A stretch of 37,831 nt of DNA, taken from NCBI GenBank assembly GCA_001314685.1, contig LJNT01000225.1, positions 1-37,831 on the forward strand. The letters are read 5' to 3'. A program made the translations under genes and the position numbers. Origin of the DNA: Rhodobacteraceae bacterium HLUCCA09 (lineage in GTDB: Bacteria; Pseudomonadota; Alphaproteobacteria; Rhodobacterales; Rhodobacteraceae). Numbering within the stretch: position 1 is the first letter of the stretch; each line of letters starts with the position of its first letter. Below, piece by piece: positions 12,565-20,555 of this stretch. Below the pieces are notes generated by a model. The model made no database searches, was not told where the DNA came from, and saw nothing but the letters and a program-made list of their open reading frames with translations.

Positions 12565-13518
12565 TCAGACCGGGTTCGGCGGGGGGCGGCCCGCGAGCAC
12601 GGCCCGGGCGTTCTCGACCGCCATCAGGCCCATCGCCTCGCGCACCTCGAGCGCCGCCGTGCCGAGATGCGGCAGGAGCACCACGTTCTCCATCGTCATC
12701 AGCGCCTCGGGCACCTTCGGCTCGAACTCGTAGACGTCGAGGCCCGCGCCCGCGATGCGGCCCGCGGAGAGCGCGTCGATCAGCGCCGCTTCGTCGACCA
12801 CGTCGCCCCGCGCGATGTTGACGAGCCGGCCCCCGGGCGTCATCGCCGCAAGCGCGCCCGCGTCGATCAGGTGGTGAGTCTCGGTCGTGGCGGGCACGGC
12901 CAGCACCACGATGTCGGCCGCTCCCATCACGTCGTGCAGCGTGTCGAGCTGCTGCGCCGGAACGCCAGGATCGGCCACCGGCGAGCGGTTGAAGAACACG
13001 ACGTCCATGCCGAAGCCGCGATGGGCGCGCGCCGCGATGGCCTTGCCGATCCGCCCCATGCCGACGATGCCGAGTGTCTTGCCGGTCATGTGCAGGCCGA
13101 GCATCTGGGTGGGTTGCCAGCCTGTCCACCCGCCCTCGCGCACCAGCCGCTCGCCTTCGCCGGCGCGCCGGCAGACCATCAGCATCAGCGTCAGCGCGAT
13201 GTCGGCGGTCGCGTCGGTGACGGCGCCGGGGGTGTTGGTGACCATCACCCCCGCCGCCGCGGCGGCCGTCGCGTCGATATGGTTGTAGCCGACGCCGAAA
13301 TTGGCCAGCCCGCGGCAGCGGAACGGCGCGCCCTCGAACGCCTCGGCGCGGAAGCCGTCGCCGAGGGTGGGGATCACCACGTCGTAGGCCTGCATCGCGG
13401 CATGCGCCTCGGCCGGGGTCAGCGGCGCCTCTTCCTCGCGCACCGTGACGGTGGCGAATTCGCGCGCGGCCACGAGCACCGCGTCGGGCAGCATCCGGGT
13501 GATGAGCATGTCGGGCAT
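12565..13518 (-). CDS. D-2-hydroxyacid dehydrogenase (glyoxylate/hydroxypyruvate reductase-like)
   Basis: A 317-residue NAD(P)-dependent dehydrogenase of the D-isomer 2-hydroxyacid family. The Rossmann loop is GMGRIG at 153-158. The catalytic triad is R237 (NIARGD), E266 (YEFEP) and H284 (LPHLGT). The N-terminal substrate domain shows RGLANFGVGYNHID (69-82). The overall pattern, including a DVYEFEPKVP segment, is closest to glyoxylate/hydroxypyruvate reductases rather than phosphoglycerate dehydrogenase: it is short, with no ACT domain. It probably reduces glyoxylate or hydroxypyruvate, or oxidises D-glycerate. The start at 13518 leads straight into the first beta strand. Confidence 0.88.
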   Translation of the reverse strand: MPDMLITRMLPDAVLVAAREFATVTVREEEAPLTPAEAHAAMQAYDVVIPTLGDGFRAEAFEGAPFRCRGLANFGVGYNHIDATAAAAAGVMVTNTPGAVTDATADIALTLMLMVCRRAGEGERLVREGGWTGWQPTQMLGLHMTGKTLGIVGMGRIGKAIAARAHRGFGMDVVFFNRSPVADPGVPAQQLDTLHDVMGAADIVVLAVPATTETHHLIDAGALAAMTPGGRLVNIARGDVVDEAALIDALSAGRIAGAGLDVYEFEPKVPEALMTMENVVLLPHLGTAALEVREAMGLMAVENARAVLAGRPPPNPV

Positions 13519-13624
13519 GGCGCGTCCTCCCCCCTGTCGCGGCGGCCTGCCGCAGCGCGAGGGTTAGCCGCGCCGGCCCGCCGCCGCAACGGCAAGCGCG
13601 CGCCGCTGCCCGATCCGCGTGGCC

Positions 13625-13981
13625 TCAGTGCAGGCGCGCGCCGGGCGGCACCTCGGCATCCGGCGCGACCAGCACCACCGTGCCCTCGTCATGCGACACG
13701 CCGAGCACCAGCACCTCCGACAGGAACGGCCCGATCTGGCGGGGCGGGACGTTGACCACCGCCAGCACCTGCCGCCCGACCAGCGCCTCGGGGGCGTAGC
13801 GGGCGGCGATCTGCGCCGAGCTGCGCTTGACGCCGATGTCGGGGCCGAAATCGACCCGGAGCTTCAGCGCCGGCCTGCGTGCCTCGGGGAAGCGCTCGGC
13901 CGCCACGATCCGCCCCGCGCGGATATCGACCGCGAGGAAGTCGTCGAGCGCGATCTCCGGCGCTGCCGGCCCGCCGCTCAC
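13625..13981 (-). CDS. csaA: CsaA-like tRNA-binding-domain protein
   Basis: A 118-residue single-domain protein of the tRNA-binding (OB) fold related to the C-terminus of methionyl-tRNA synthetase. Family signatures fill it: VDIRAGRIVAAERFPEARRP (19-37), KRSSAQIAARY (52-62), VGRQVLAVVNVPPRQIG (68-84) and SEVLVLGV (88-95). CsaA homologues bind tRNA and were described as export-related chaperones. It starts at a GTG (13981) that overlaps the proC stop by four bases (GTGA); no in-frame ATG fits. Translation is therefore probably coupled to proC. The domain call is strong; the precise cellular role is not known from sequence. Confidence 0.85.
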   Translation of the reverse strand: MSGGPAAPEIALDDFLAVDIRAGRIVAAERFPEARRPALKLRVDFGPDIGVKRSSAQIAARYAPEALVGRQVLAVVNVPPRQIGPFLSEVLVLGVSHDEGTVVLVAPDAEVPPGARLH

Positions 13982-14781
13982 CGGCCGAGCTCCCGCGACC
14001 GGTCGGCGGCCGCGGCCACGGTGCGGCCCATCAGGTCGGGCAGCTCCCGGGTGAGCACGGCAAGGCCCGCCGCCGTGGTGCCTTTCTGCGAGGTGACCGA
14101 AGAGCGCAGCTCGGCCGCGCTCGCCTGCGACGTGTCGAGCAGCGCGCCCGCCCCCGCCACGGTGGCGCGCGCGAGCGCCATGGCGAGATCGGGGGAGAGC
14201 CCCTGCGCCTCGCCCGCCTGAGCCAGCGCCTCGACCATGTGGAAGACGTAGCCGGGGCCGGAGCCGGAAACCGCGGTCACCGCGTCCATCTGGTCCTCGC
14301 TCTCGAGCCGCACGGTGGTGCCCACGGCCGACAGGAGCGCCTCGGCGAGCGCCAACTCCGCCGCGCCCGCGGCTGCGCTGGCGATCAGCGCGGTCACGCC
14401 GCGGCCCACCGAGGCGGGCAGGTTCGGCATGGCGCGCACGATCGGCGTGCCCGGCGGCAGCGCGGTCTCGAACCGGGCGATGGGCATGCCGGCCGCAATC
14501 GACACCGCGAGCGTCTCCGGCCCGCCGAGATGGGCGACCTGCGGCAGAGCGGCGTCCATCATCTGCGGCTTGACGGCGAGCAGGAGCACGGCGGGCCGCT
14601 CGGGCAGCGCGGCGCCCAGATGCACGCCGGTGCCCTTGAGCCAGTCGGAAGGGGCGGGGTCGATCACGTGGACGGCGGAGGGTGACACGCCTTGCGCCAG
14701 CCACCCTTCGAGCATCGCTCCGCCCATCCGGCCGCAGCCGAGCAGCACCATCCCGCGCCGCGTCACCTCGTCGAGCACCAT
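13978..14781 (-). CDS. proC: pyrroline-5-carboxylate reductase
   Basis: A 267-residue enzyme making the last step of proline synthesis, reduction of pyrroline-5-carboxylate with NAD(P)H. The nucleotide loop GCGRMGGAM is at 15-23; VKPQMM (70-75), RAMPNLPASVGRG (116-128) and the signature VSGSGPGYVFHMVEAL (171-186) follow. The start at 14781 has GGGAGG upstream. It is followed by the CsaA-like gene in overlapping frames. The leader side faces a hairpin-rich repeat region. Confidence 0.93.
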   Translation of the reverse strand: MVLDEVTRRGMVLLGCGRMGGAMLEGWLAQGVSPSAVHVIDPAPSDWLKGTGVHLGAALPERPAVLLLAVKPQMMDAALPQVAHLGGPETLAVSIAAGMPIARFETALPPGTPIVRAMPNLPASVGRGVTALIASAAAGAAELALAEALLSAVGTTVRLESEDQMDAVTAVSGSGPGYVFHMVEALAQAGEAQGLSPDLAMALARATVAGAGALLDTSQASAAELRSSVTSQKGTTAAGLAVLTRELPDLMGRTVAAAADRSRELGR

Positions 14782-14840
14782 CGCAACCCTCCCTGCGTGC
14801 CGCGAGACGCTAGAGGCCCGGCCCGCCGACTGCAACCGGG

Positions 14841-14908
14841 GCAGGGGGCGCTGCCCCCGTCGCCGCCTGCGCGGCGACTCCCCCGGGATATTTGGAGCAA
14901 GAAGAAGA
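14841..14908 (+). repeat. Rhodobacterales intergenic motif, copy A (two hairpins plus TATTTG tail)
   Basis: GGGGGC-GCT-GCCCCC, then CGCCGC-CTGC-GCGGCG, then CCCCCGGGATATTTGGAG followed by CAAGAAGAAG. The same order of parts recurs at 22221. It resembles a structured terminator with a purine-rich tail, but here it lies antisense to the flanking minus-strand genes. Confidence 0.65.
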
Positions 14909-15097
14909 GCGGGCGGGGCGAGGAGACTGGTCAGGGCGGAGCGCCCCGGTGGCGGGCTGTCGAAGCGCGCGCGGGCACGCCCGAGCATCGGCCTGGGCGC
15001 CCGGCTGGTGCAGCGGCCCGGCGGCCGGCAGGCCGACGGTGCGGGGGGAAGCGGGGCGGGTCGCGCGCGGCCTCGGACGGCTTCACGGGCGGTGCCC

Positions 15098-15148
15098 GCG
15101 TCCAGGCGTCGGCCGCGTCCAGGCGTCGGCCACGTCCGGGCGTCGGCC
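15098..15148 (+). repeat. 17-bp tandem repeat, three copies
   Basis: The unit GCGTCCAGGCGTCGGCC occurs twice exactly and a third time with two changes (ACGTCCGGGCGTCGGCC), head to tail. It lies between genes, and no protein frame explains it. Confidence 0.8.
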
Positions 15149-15251
15149 GGGGCGCGGTCCGCGCGGCCGCGCGGAGCGGGGTCCGAAGCGACCGCGTCGG
15201 GCTTGGGAGATCGTGGGCAGTGCCGGGTGGCGAGGAGGCTGGCCCGCCCCC

Positions 15252-15352
15252 CACGAGGCCCGCCCACACGAGGCCCGCCCACACGAGGCCCCACCCCACG
15301 AGGCCCCACCCCACGAGGCCCCCACCCCACGAGGCCACGCGCCCACCAGGCC
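15252..15352 (+). repeat. 15-16-bp tandem repeat around CACGAGGCC
   Basis: CACGAGGCC occurs exactly at 15252, 15267, 15282, 15297, 15312 and 15328, with a degenerate seventh copy at about 15344. Spacers are C/G/A-rich (CGCCCA, CCACCC). The period is too short and spacers too similar for CRISPR. It ends about 45 bases downstream of the 3' end of the Hint-domain gene. Confidence 0.8.
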
Positions 15353-15396
15353 CCACAGCCCCATCCAGCCCCGCCCGTGCCGCTGGGCTCCGGCCC

Positions 15397-16236
15397 TCAG
15401 GCGGCGCGGAGGCTGTCCAGCTCGAAGGCGGTCAGGCGCGGCACGGAGAGCCGCCCGAAGCCGCCCGTTCCGTCATCCGCCGCCGGGTCGATGTGGGGGA
15501 AGAGCGCGAGGAAAAGCTCCAGCGTCTCGCGCGTCATCATCGAGGCCGGGTCGCCGCCGGGGTGGTAGCTCTCCACCTCCATGCCGTTGGCGCGGATCAC
15601 CTGCTGGCCGTGGAAGGCAAGGTGGAACACCCGCACCGGCGAGACGGGCGCCACGCGGATCGCCCCGTCGCCGTCGACGAAGGCACGCGCGGGCGCGAAG
15701 GCCTCGGCCGCGCCGACGAGGTCGCGGCAGGCGGCGGACCGGTACAGCACCCGCGCCCGCGGCCCGAGCACGAGGTCGGGAGCGGGGCGGCCGAAGCCGA
15801 AGGCATCGGCGGACATCCGGGTGAGGCTGGCGGCCTCGCCCCCGCCCGGGCCCCCGCCAGGACCCAGGCCGCGCATGTCGGGATAGACCGTCATCGCGCC
15901 GACCCAGAGGAGCGGCTGCGGCCCGGCGGTGACGGTCTCGATCATCATGCCCGGCACGAGATCCTCCACCGCGACGGGCCCTTCGGCCGTGGCGACGAGG
16001 GTGCCGCGGGCGAGGGCGGCGAAGGCGTCTTCGAACACCGGGGTCGCGGGCGCGACGCGGGTGATTTCGTCGATCGTCCCGTCGCCGGCGAGGGCGCGGA
16101 TGTCGTAGCGGCGCGTGAGAGGCTGGTCGCGCCCGATATCCGCGCCCCCGCGGGCGGGTCTGGAGACGGGCCTGCTCGAGAGGGCCCTGGGACGTCCCGT
16201 CGCGCTGCGCGCGGCGGGAGAGAGAGAGGTCGCCAT
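15397..16236 (-). CDS. Hint-domain protein lacking the catalytic cysteine
   Basis: A 279-residue protein with a Hedgehog/intein-type (Hint) domain at about 70-215, a class common in Rhodobacterales and often linked to secreted or surface proteins. The block ARGTLVATAEGPVAVEDLVP (76-95) is the first Hint strand pair; the HLAFHGQQVIRANGMEVE segment near 212-229 is the last. In self-processing members a Cys stands four residues before the GT; here Ala74 occupies that position, so autoprocessing is unlikely. The N-terminal 60 residues are Arg/Ser/Pro-rich without a signal peptide. The start at 16236 follows AAAGGATCGGACGC. It probably shares a transcript with the pgeF block, 22 bases after a small ORF. 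Confidence 0.8.
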   Translation of the reverse strand: MATSLSPAARSATGRPRALSSRPVSRPARGGADIGRDQPLTRRYDIRALAGDGTIDEITRVAPATPVFEDAFAALARGTLVATAEGPVAVEDLVPGMMIETVTAGPQPLLWVGAMTVYPDMRGLGPGGGPGGGEAASLTRMSADAFGFGRPAPDLVLGPRARVLYRSAACRDLVGAAEAFAPARAFVDGDGAIRVAPVSPVRVFHLAFHGQQVIRANGMEVESYHPGGDPASMMTRETLELFLALFPHIDPAADDGTGGFGRLSVPRLTAFELDSLRAA

Positions 16237-16258
16237 GCGTCCGATCCTTTCGGGTCGG

Positions 16259-16408
16259 TCACAACTGCACGGCCCCCACCGGCTGCAGAAGGACGTTGTG
16301 TGATAAGAGGGATGCCGCAGGTCGACCGCCTTCGTCAAAAAGTCGTCGTCTTTCGCTCGGATCCCGTACGCAATCCGCATCCGCGCGTGCGATTTGTTTC
16401 CGGGTCAT
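16259..16408 (-). CDS. possible small protein, 49 residues
   Basis: MTRKQIARADADCVRDPSER is followed by a Leu/Val-rich tail ending VGAVQL. It is preceded by AGGATCGGACC directly before the ATG, almost identical to the AGGATCGGACGC before the downstream Hint gene. It sits on the same strand, 101 bases after pgeF and 22 bases before the Hint gene. I do not recognise the sequence. The duplicated start context is the main support; absence of a known family is the main doubt. Confidence 0.4.
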   Translation of the reverse strand: MTRKQIARADADCVRDPSERRRLFDEGGRPAASLLSHNVLLQPVGAVQL

Positions 16409-16509
16409 GGTCCGATCCTGCCACATTCGGCAAGCGGCCGCTCCGAATCGGGGCGATGGCTCCGGCCCGCGATGGCGCGGCGGTCGCGCGCGCCACAAGG
16501 CGCGGCCCT

Positions 16510-17268
16510 CTAGAGCCGGATCGCGGCGATCAGGCGACCGTAATCGGCCTCGGCCCGGTGCACCGAGCGCCGGTAGGAGTAGAAGCGCGCCTCGTCGGCA
16601 TAGGTGCAGTGCCGCGTCCATTCGGCATGGCCGATCCCGGCCGACCGCAGGCAGTGGAGCGAGTAGCCGGGCAGGTCGAACTGCGCCCTGTCGCCCTTGC
16701 CGCCCGCGAAGAAGCGGGCGTTGCCGCGATCCTCGTCGACGAAGCGCTCGACGAATTCGGGGCCGACCTCGTAGGCGCCCTGGCTGATCGTGGGGCCGAT
16801 GACGGCGACCACCCGCCCGCGCTCGGCGCCAAGCGCCTCCATTCCCTCGAGCGTCGCCTCGAGGATGCCGTCGAGAGCGCCGCGCCAGCCGGCATGGGCC
16901 GCGCCGATCACGCCCGCCTCGGCATCGGCGAAGAGCACCGGCTGGCAGTCGGCGGTGAGCACCGACAGGGCGAGTCCGGGCACGTCCGTCACCATCGCGT
17001 CGGCGCGCTCCTGCCCATGGCGGCCGCCCTCTGTCACCCGCGCGACGTTGGCCGAGTGCACCTGGGTGACCGAGACCAGAGCCTCGGGCGCGACCCCCAT
17101 CGCATCCGCCACGCGCGCCCTGTTGATCTCGACCGCGTGCGCCTGGTCGGACGAGCCGCGCCCGCAGTTCAACCCCGCGAAGATGCCTGACGAGGCGCCG
17201 CCCCGCCGGGTGAAGAATCCGTGGCGGAGGGGGGCGAGGGCGTCGGCGGTGAGGATCTCGAGCGTCAT
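16510..17268 (-). CDS. pgeF: PgeF/YfiH laccase-domain protein
   Basis: A 252-residue member of the multicopper-like YfiH family, called polyphenol oxidase or peptidoglycan editing factor. The three metal or catalytic residues stand in family context: H71 in VTQVHSANV, C108 in LTADCQPV and H125 in AAHAGWRG. In E. coli PgeF prevents misincorporation of L-Ser into the peptidoglycan stem; purine-nucleoside activity is reported for relatives. It follows midA and lgt on the same strand. The lgt-midA-pgeF order is familiar in alphaproteobacteria. Confidence 0.9.
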   Translation of the reverse strand: MTLEILTADALAPLRHGFFTRRGGASSGIFAGLNCGRGSSDQAHAVEINRARVADAMGVAPEALVSVTQVHSANVARVTEGGRHGQERADAMVTDVPGLALSVLTADCQPVLFADAEAGVIGAAHAGWRGALDGILEATLEGMEALGAERGRVVAVIGPTISQGAYEVGPEFVERFVDEDRGNARFFAGGKGDRAQFDLPGYSLHCLRSAGIGHAEWTRHCTYADEARFYSYRRSVHRAEADYGRLIAAIRL

Positions 17269-17446
17269 TCGGTCTGTCGGGGCGGGAGGGTTGCGGGGCG
17301 TTGTCGTCGCGTGCGGGTCGAGTCGGGGCGGTCTGGTCTTCGGCGGCGATCCGGCGCCGTGTCGTGGTCTGTCAGGTCGGCTCCGGGCGGCGGGCCGGTC
17401 ACGGGGGAGTGAGGGCGGGCCGGCCCTCGGCCGCTGGTCTGTCTCT

Positions 17447-18655
17447 CTACGCGGGTGGCCGGCCGGGGGACGGCCGGGTCGTCGGATCGTCGGGGCCGCT
17501 TGCCGGTGCGCGGCCGGAGAAGCCGGCAGGCGGGGGGGCGCCGGGGGCGGTCAGCGCCAACGCCTTGAACACCGTCCCCATCCGGGCGGGCTCGGTCAAG
17601 CGGCGCGCGGCATCGAGATGGCTGTCGCGTCTCGGCCCCGCCGGCAGGGCCCGGGCCAGCGCCTCGGTCCGCGGCCCGAGGCCGAGGCGCATCAGCCACT
17701 CGCCCTGCGGCTCCGGCCCCCAGGCCTCGGCCCCCGCGGCGCGGGCGGCGCGCGCCACCGCTTCGAAATCGACATGGGCGGTGAGATCGGCGGCGCCCGG
17801 CGCGTCGAGGGGCCCGGCGGGCGCATGGGCGCGCACCGCCTGCAGCGTGTCGCCACGCGAGCGCCAGCCGCCGTAGTCGACGAGGAGCGCGCAGCCGCCA
17901 TGCGCCGCGATCCGGCGGGCGATCTCGCCGACGATGGCGGGCAGGGGGGGGCAGAGCTCGACCATCTCGCCCTCGGCGGTGTCGTCAAGCCGGGTCTCGA
18001 GCGCGTCGAGCCGCGCCGGGGGGCCGAGCGCAAAGGCGATTCGACCGCTCTCTGCCGCGACCATCCGCTCGCGCCAACCGGCGCCATCGCGGACGAACTG
18101 GCGGATCGGCAGCGCGTCGAGGAACTCGTTGGCGACAAGGAAGAGCGGGCGGCCCTCTGGGAGGGCCTCTGCCCGGTCGACCCACCTCGCGCCCGCCACC
18201 CGCTCGGCCTGGGCCGCGCGCAGGGGGGGCGAGGCCTCGACCAGCGTGACCGAGGACGCGTCGCGGAAGCCGGGCACCGCGTCGGTCGCGCGCAGCAGGT
18301 CGGCCATCAGCGTGCCCCGCCCGGGGCCGAGCTCGGCCAGCGCGAATGGCGCCGGACGGCCCTGGTCGAGCCAGGCCTGCGCCAGCGCGAGGCCGACGAG
18401 CTCGCCGAACATCTGGGTGATCTCGGGCGCGGTGGTGAAATCGCCGGTCGTGCCGAGGGGATCGCGGGTGGTGTAGTAGCCGTGGGCCGGGTGCAGCAGC
18501 GCCTCGGCCATGAACTCCGCCACCGTGAGCGGCCCCGTCGTGGCGACGCGGCGGAGCAGCAGGTCGGCGAGGGGCGTTTGCCCACCGCCGGGGGCGCCGT
18601 CCGGGCCGCCCTCCGATCCGGGCGGGTCGCCGCGATCCGCCGCGCCCCGGCTCAT
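17447..18655 (-). CDS. MidA/NDUFAF7-family SAM-dependent methyltransferase
   Basis: A 402-residue methyltransferase of the NDUFAF7 (MidA) family. The mitochondrial members dimethylate an arginine of complex I subunit NDUFS2. Diagnostic segments are [20 protein letters not shown] (59-78) with ITQMFGE and the SAM loop ELGPGRGT (108-115); the [12 protein letters not shown] block follows. The first 25 and last 35 residues are Gly/Pro-rich low-complexity tails beyond the usual domain. The start at 18655 overlaps the lgt stop by four bases (ATGA). The bacterial substrate is presumably the equivalent NADH-dehydrogenase subunit, an inference from the family. Confidence 0.88.
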   Translation of the reverse strand: MSRGAADRGDPPGSEGGPDGAPGGGQTPLADLLLRRVATTGPLTVAEFMAEALLHPAHGYYTTRDPLGTTGDFTTAPEITQMFGELVGLALAQAWLDQGRPAPFALAELGPGRGTLMADLLRATDAVPGFRDASSVTLVEASPPLRAAQAERVAGARWVDRAEALPEGRPLFLVANEFLDALPIRQFVRDGAGWRERMVAAESGRIAFALGPPARLDALETRLDDTAEGEMVELCPPLPAIVGEIARRIAAHGGCALLVDYGGWRSRGDTLQAVRAHAPAGPLDAPGAADLTAHVDFEAVARAARAAGAEAWGPEPQGEWLMRLGLGPRTEALARALPAGPRRDSHLDAARRLTEPARMGTVFKALALTAPGAPPPAGFSGRAPASGPDDPTTRPSPGRPPA

Positions 18656-19533
18656 GCCGGCCGCGGCCGCCGCGCCAGGGCCCAGCCCGCCAGAGCAAGC
18701 CCCAGCGCCACCATCGGCAGCGACAACAGCTGGCCCATCGTGACGCCGATCGCGCCCGAGCCGATGACGAAGCCCATCGGGTTGTCGACAGTGATGAACT
18801 GCGGGTCGGCCTGGCGGAAGATCTCCACCACGAAGCGCGCCGCCCCATAGCCCGCGAAGAAGATCCCCGCGACCAGCCCGGGCCGGTGAAGGGCCCGCCG
18901 CCGCAGCGCAAGCCACAGCAGCGCCGCGCCCAGCACCAGCCCCTCCAGCGCCGCCTCGTAGAGCTGCGAGGGGTGGCGCGGCAGACCGAGCGGGTCGGTC
19001 GGAAAGACCATCGCCCACGGGCCCTCCCAGGGGCGGCCCCACAACTCGGCGTTGACGAAGTTGGCCAGACGCCCCAGCAGCAGCCCCGGCGGCGTCGCGA
19101 TGGCCAGCGCGTCGGCCGCGCTCAGCCGGTCGATCCCGTGCCGGCCGGTGAAGATCCACACCGCGACGACGACGCCCAGAAGGCCGCCGTGGAAGGCCAT
19201 GCCGCCCTGCCAGAGCATGAAGATCTCGAGCGGATTCTCGAGGTAGTGCAGCGGGCGGTAGAACAGCACGAATCCGAGCCGCCCGCCGAGGATCACCCCG
19301 AGGATCACCCAGGTCAGCAGCTCTTCGACCTGCTCGGGGCGCATCGGCGCGCGCCCGCCGGGCCAGAGCGCGGGGCGCCTGACGAGCGCCACGACCATGC
19401 GCCAGCCGATCAGGATGCCGGCGATGTAGGCGAGCGCATACCAGCGCAGCGCGAACGACATGCCGAACAGCTCGACCGAGAAGAGATCGGGTCCGATGTC
19501 GGGGAAGGGGATGGTGGCCGCGATTCCCGTCAT
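18652..19533 (-). CDS. lgt: phosphatidylglycerol-prolipoprotein diacylglyceryl transferase
   Basis: A 293-residue inner-membrane enzyme that attaches diacylglycerol to the lipobox cysteine of prolipoproteins. Several hydrophobic spans are visible. The HGG of the family is at 115-117 in MAFHGGLLG. The Lgt signature [14 protein letters not shown] is at 154-167, containing the conserved Arg155 and Asn158. The start at 19533 begins MTGIA and is the last of five ATGs spaced exactly 14 bp apart; the earlier four open five-codon minigenes that stop by overlapping the next ATG. Its stop overlaps midA. It is divergent from ubiK. Confidence 0.94.
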   Translation of the reverse strand: MTGIAATIPFPDIGPDLFSVELFGMSFALRWYALAYIAGILIGWRMVVALVRRPALWPGGRAPMRPEQVEELLTWVILGVILGGRLGFVLFYRPLHYLENPLEIFMLWQGGMAFHGGLLGVVVAVWIFTGRHGIDRLSAADALAIATPPGLLLGRLANFVNAELWGRPWEGPWAMVFPTDPLGLPRHPSQLYEAALEGLVLGAALLWLALRRRALHRPGLVAGIFFAGYGAARFVVEIFRQADPQFITVDNPMGFVIGSGAIGVTMGQLLSLPMVALGLALAGWALARRPRPA

Positions 19534-19600
19534 GCCCGCCCTGTCATGCCTGCCCTGTCATGCCGTGCCTGTCATGCCGTGCCTGTCATGCCTGTGCTGC
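19531..19600 (-). repeat. 14-bp tandem repeat forming a chain of minigenes into lgt
   Basis: CATG occurs at 19531, 19545, 19559, 19573 and 19587, exactly every 14 bp. On the minus strand each upstream unit reads ATG ACA GGN NNG GCA TGA, a five-codon ORF (MTGTA, MTGTA, MTGQA, MTGRA, then stop) whose TGA overlaps the ATG of the next unit. The last ATG is the lgt start, whose own first codons give MTGIA. The repeat thus looks like an amplification of the lgt start region. Confidence 0.85.
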
Positions 19601-19701
19601 GCCTCTTTCACCGCTTGTCGCCGGGCGGCCGCGGCGAAGTCAACCTTGAGCCGCCCGGCACGGCGGACCATATACGGGGCATGTAACGACGGAGTGCTCC
19701 C

Positions 19702-19953
19702 ATGCAGAGCCGCAACAAGATCCTCGACGACCTCTCGCAGCTCGCCACCAACGCGATGGGCGTGGCGCAGGGGGCCCGCGAGGAGGCCGAGAACGCGCTG
19801 AAATCGATGATGGACCGCTGGCTCGCCGACCGCGACCTCGTCACGCGGGAAGAGTTCGACGCGGTGCGCGCCCAGGCCCAGAAGGCGCGCGAGGAGAACG
19901 AGGCCCTCAAGGCCCGCATCGACGCGCTGGAGGCCGCCGGCAAGGCCGGCTGA
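19702..19953 (+). CDS. ubiK: UbiK-family accessory factor for ubiquinone synthesis
   Basis: An 83-residue protein of the BMFP/YqiC family. RNKILDDLSQLATNAMGVAQ (4-23) is the amphipathic N-terminal helix; the C-terminal half (about 48-80, REEFDAVRAQAQKAREENEA and following) is a coiled coil with heptad Leu/Ala spacing. UbiK helps the soluble Ubi complex in aerobic ubiquinone synthesis and associates with membranes. Length and layout match the family. It is divergently transcribed from lgt across a 168-base gap. Confidence 0.85.
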   Translation: MQSRNKILDDLSQLATNAMGVAQGAREEAENALKSMMDRWLADRDLVTREEFDAVRAQAQKAREENEALKARIDALEAAGKAG

Positions 19954-20555
19954 CGCCCCGCACGTTCCAGCGTCCGGCGGCGCGGCGCAGGTGCCGCCCG
20001 CCAGCCCAAGCTTTCGGACGCGTGCCGCCTGTCCGCGGTCGATACCCTTTCCGGCGGAGCCAGAGCCGGCCCTCGGCGAGGCGAAAGGTAGGCCCTTGTG
20101 GCGGAGCCGGCGCGCGGCCGACCCGCGCGGCGCTCGCACCGCGGTGTGCCCGGCGCGGCACCGCATGCCCCCGACGTGCAGCGCCACCCGCCGCCCCGCC
20201 GCCTCCATCCGTCCGCACCGGCCGTCTCGCGCCGCCATCCTTCGAGCGCCCGTCGGACGGGTCGGATTCGCCCTGGTCCAGCCGTGTCGGGCGGGTCTGC
20301 CACATTTGCGCCACGATTGGGCCCGCTCTGGCGATGTCGCCACATTTTTGCCGCCAAAACACCCCGCTGGCGCCCATGCCTCGCGCTTGACCGCGCGTCG
20401 AGCCCTCCGTAGCCAAGATGTCCAGACGGGCGGCCCACCCCTTCACCCGGGGCGCGCGGCCCGCCAGCAGCCCAGAACGGCGCACTCCCACCCTTGGCCC
20501 CGATCCCGAGCCGGCCCGTTGCCGTGCGCCGGATCCCCTGCGCGGAGGCATCGCG
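19954..20555. other. intergenic region between ubiK and the regulator gene
   Basis: About 600 bases with no recognisable gene. The only local structure seen is a repeated GCCACATTT near 20299 and 20338, in a slightly less GC-rich stretch that may include the promoter of the downstream regulator. Confidence 0.4.

Larger units (their letters stand above)
14782..15396. other. repeat-rich intergenic region without genes
   Basis: About 615 bases between proC and the Hint-domain gene. It holds a two-hairpin repeat (14841-14908), a 17-bp tandem repeat (15098-15148) and a 15-bp tandem repeat (15252-15352), listed separately. No coding frame across it resembles a known protein, and open frames on both strands are compositional. 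Confidence 0.7.

Noticed and set aside
15252..15352. CRISPR-like array
   Set aside because: The repeat is 9 bp with 6-7 bp near-identical spacers; too short and too regular, and no cas genes are present.
15397..16236. Self-splicing intein or hedgehog-type autoprocessing protein
   Set aside because: The nucleophilic Cys position is Ala74 and there is no flanking extein; only the Hint fold is supported.
14692..17190. 832-codon plus-strand open frame
   Set aside because: It overlaps proC, the tandem repeats, the Hint gene and pgeF on the opposite strand and shows no recognisable domain.
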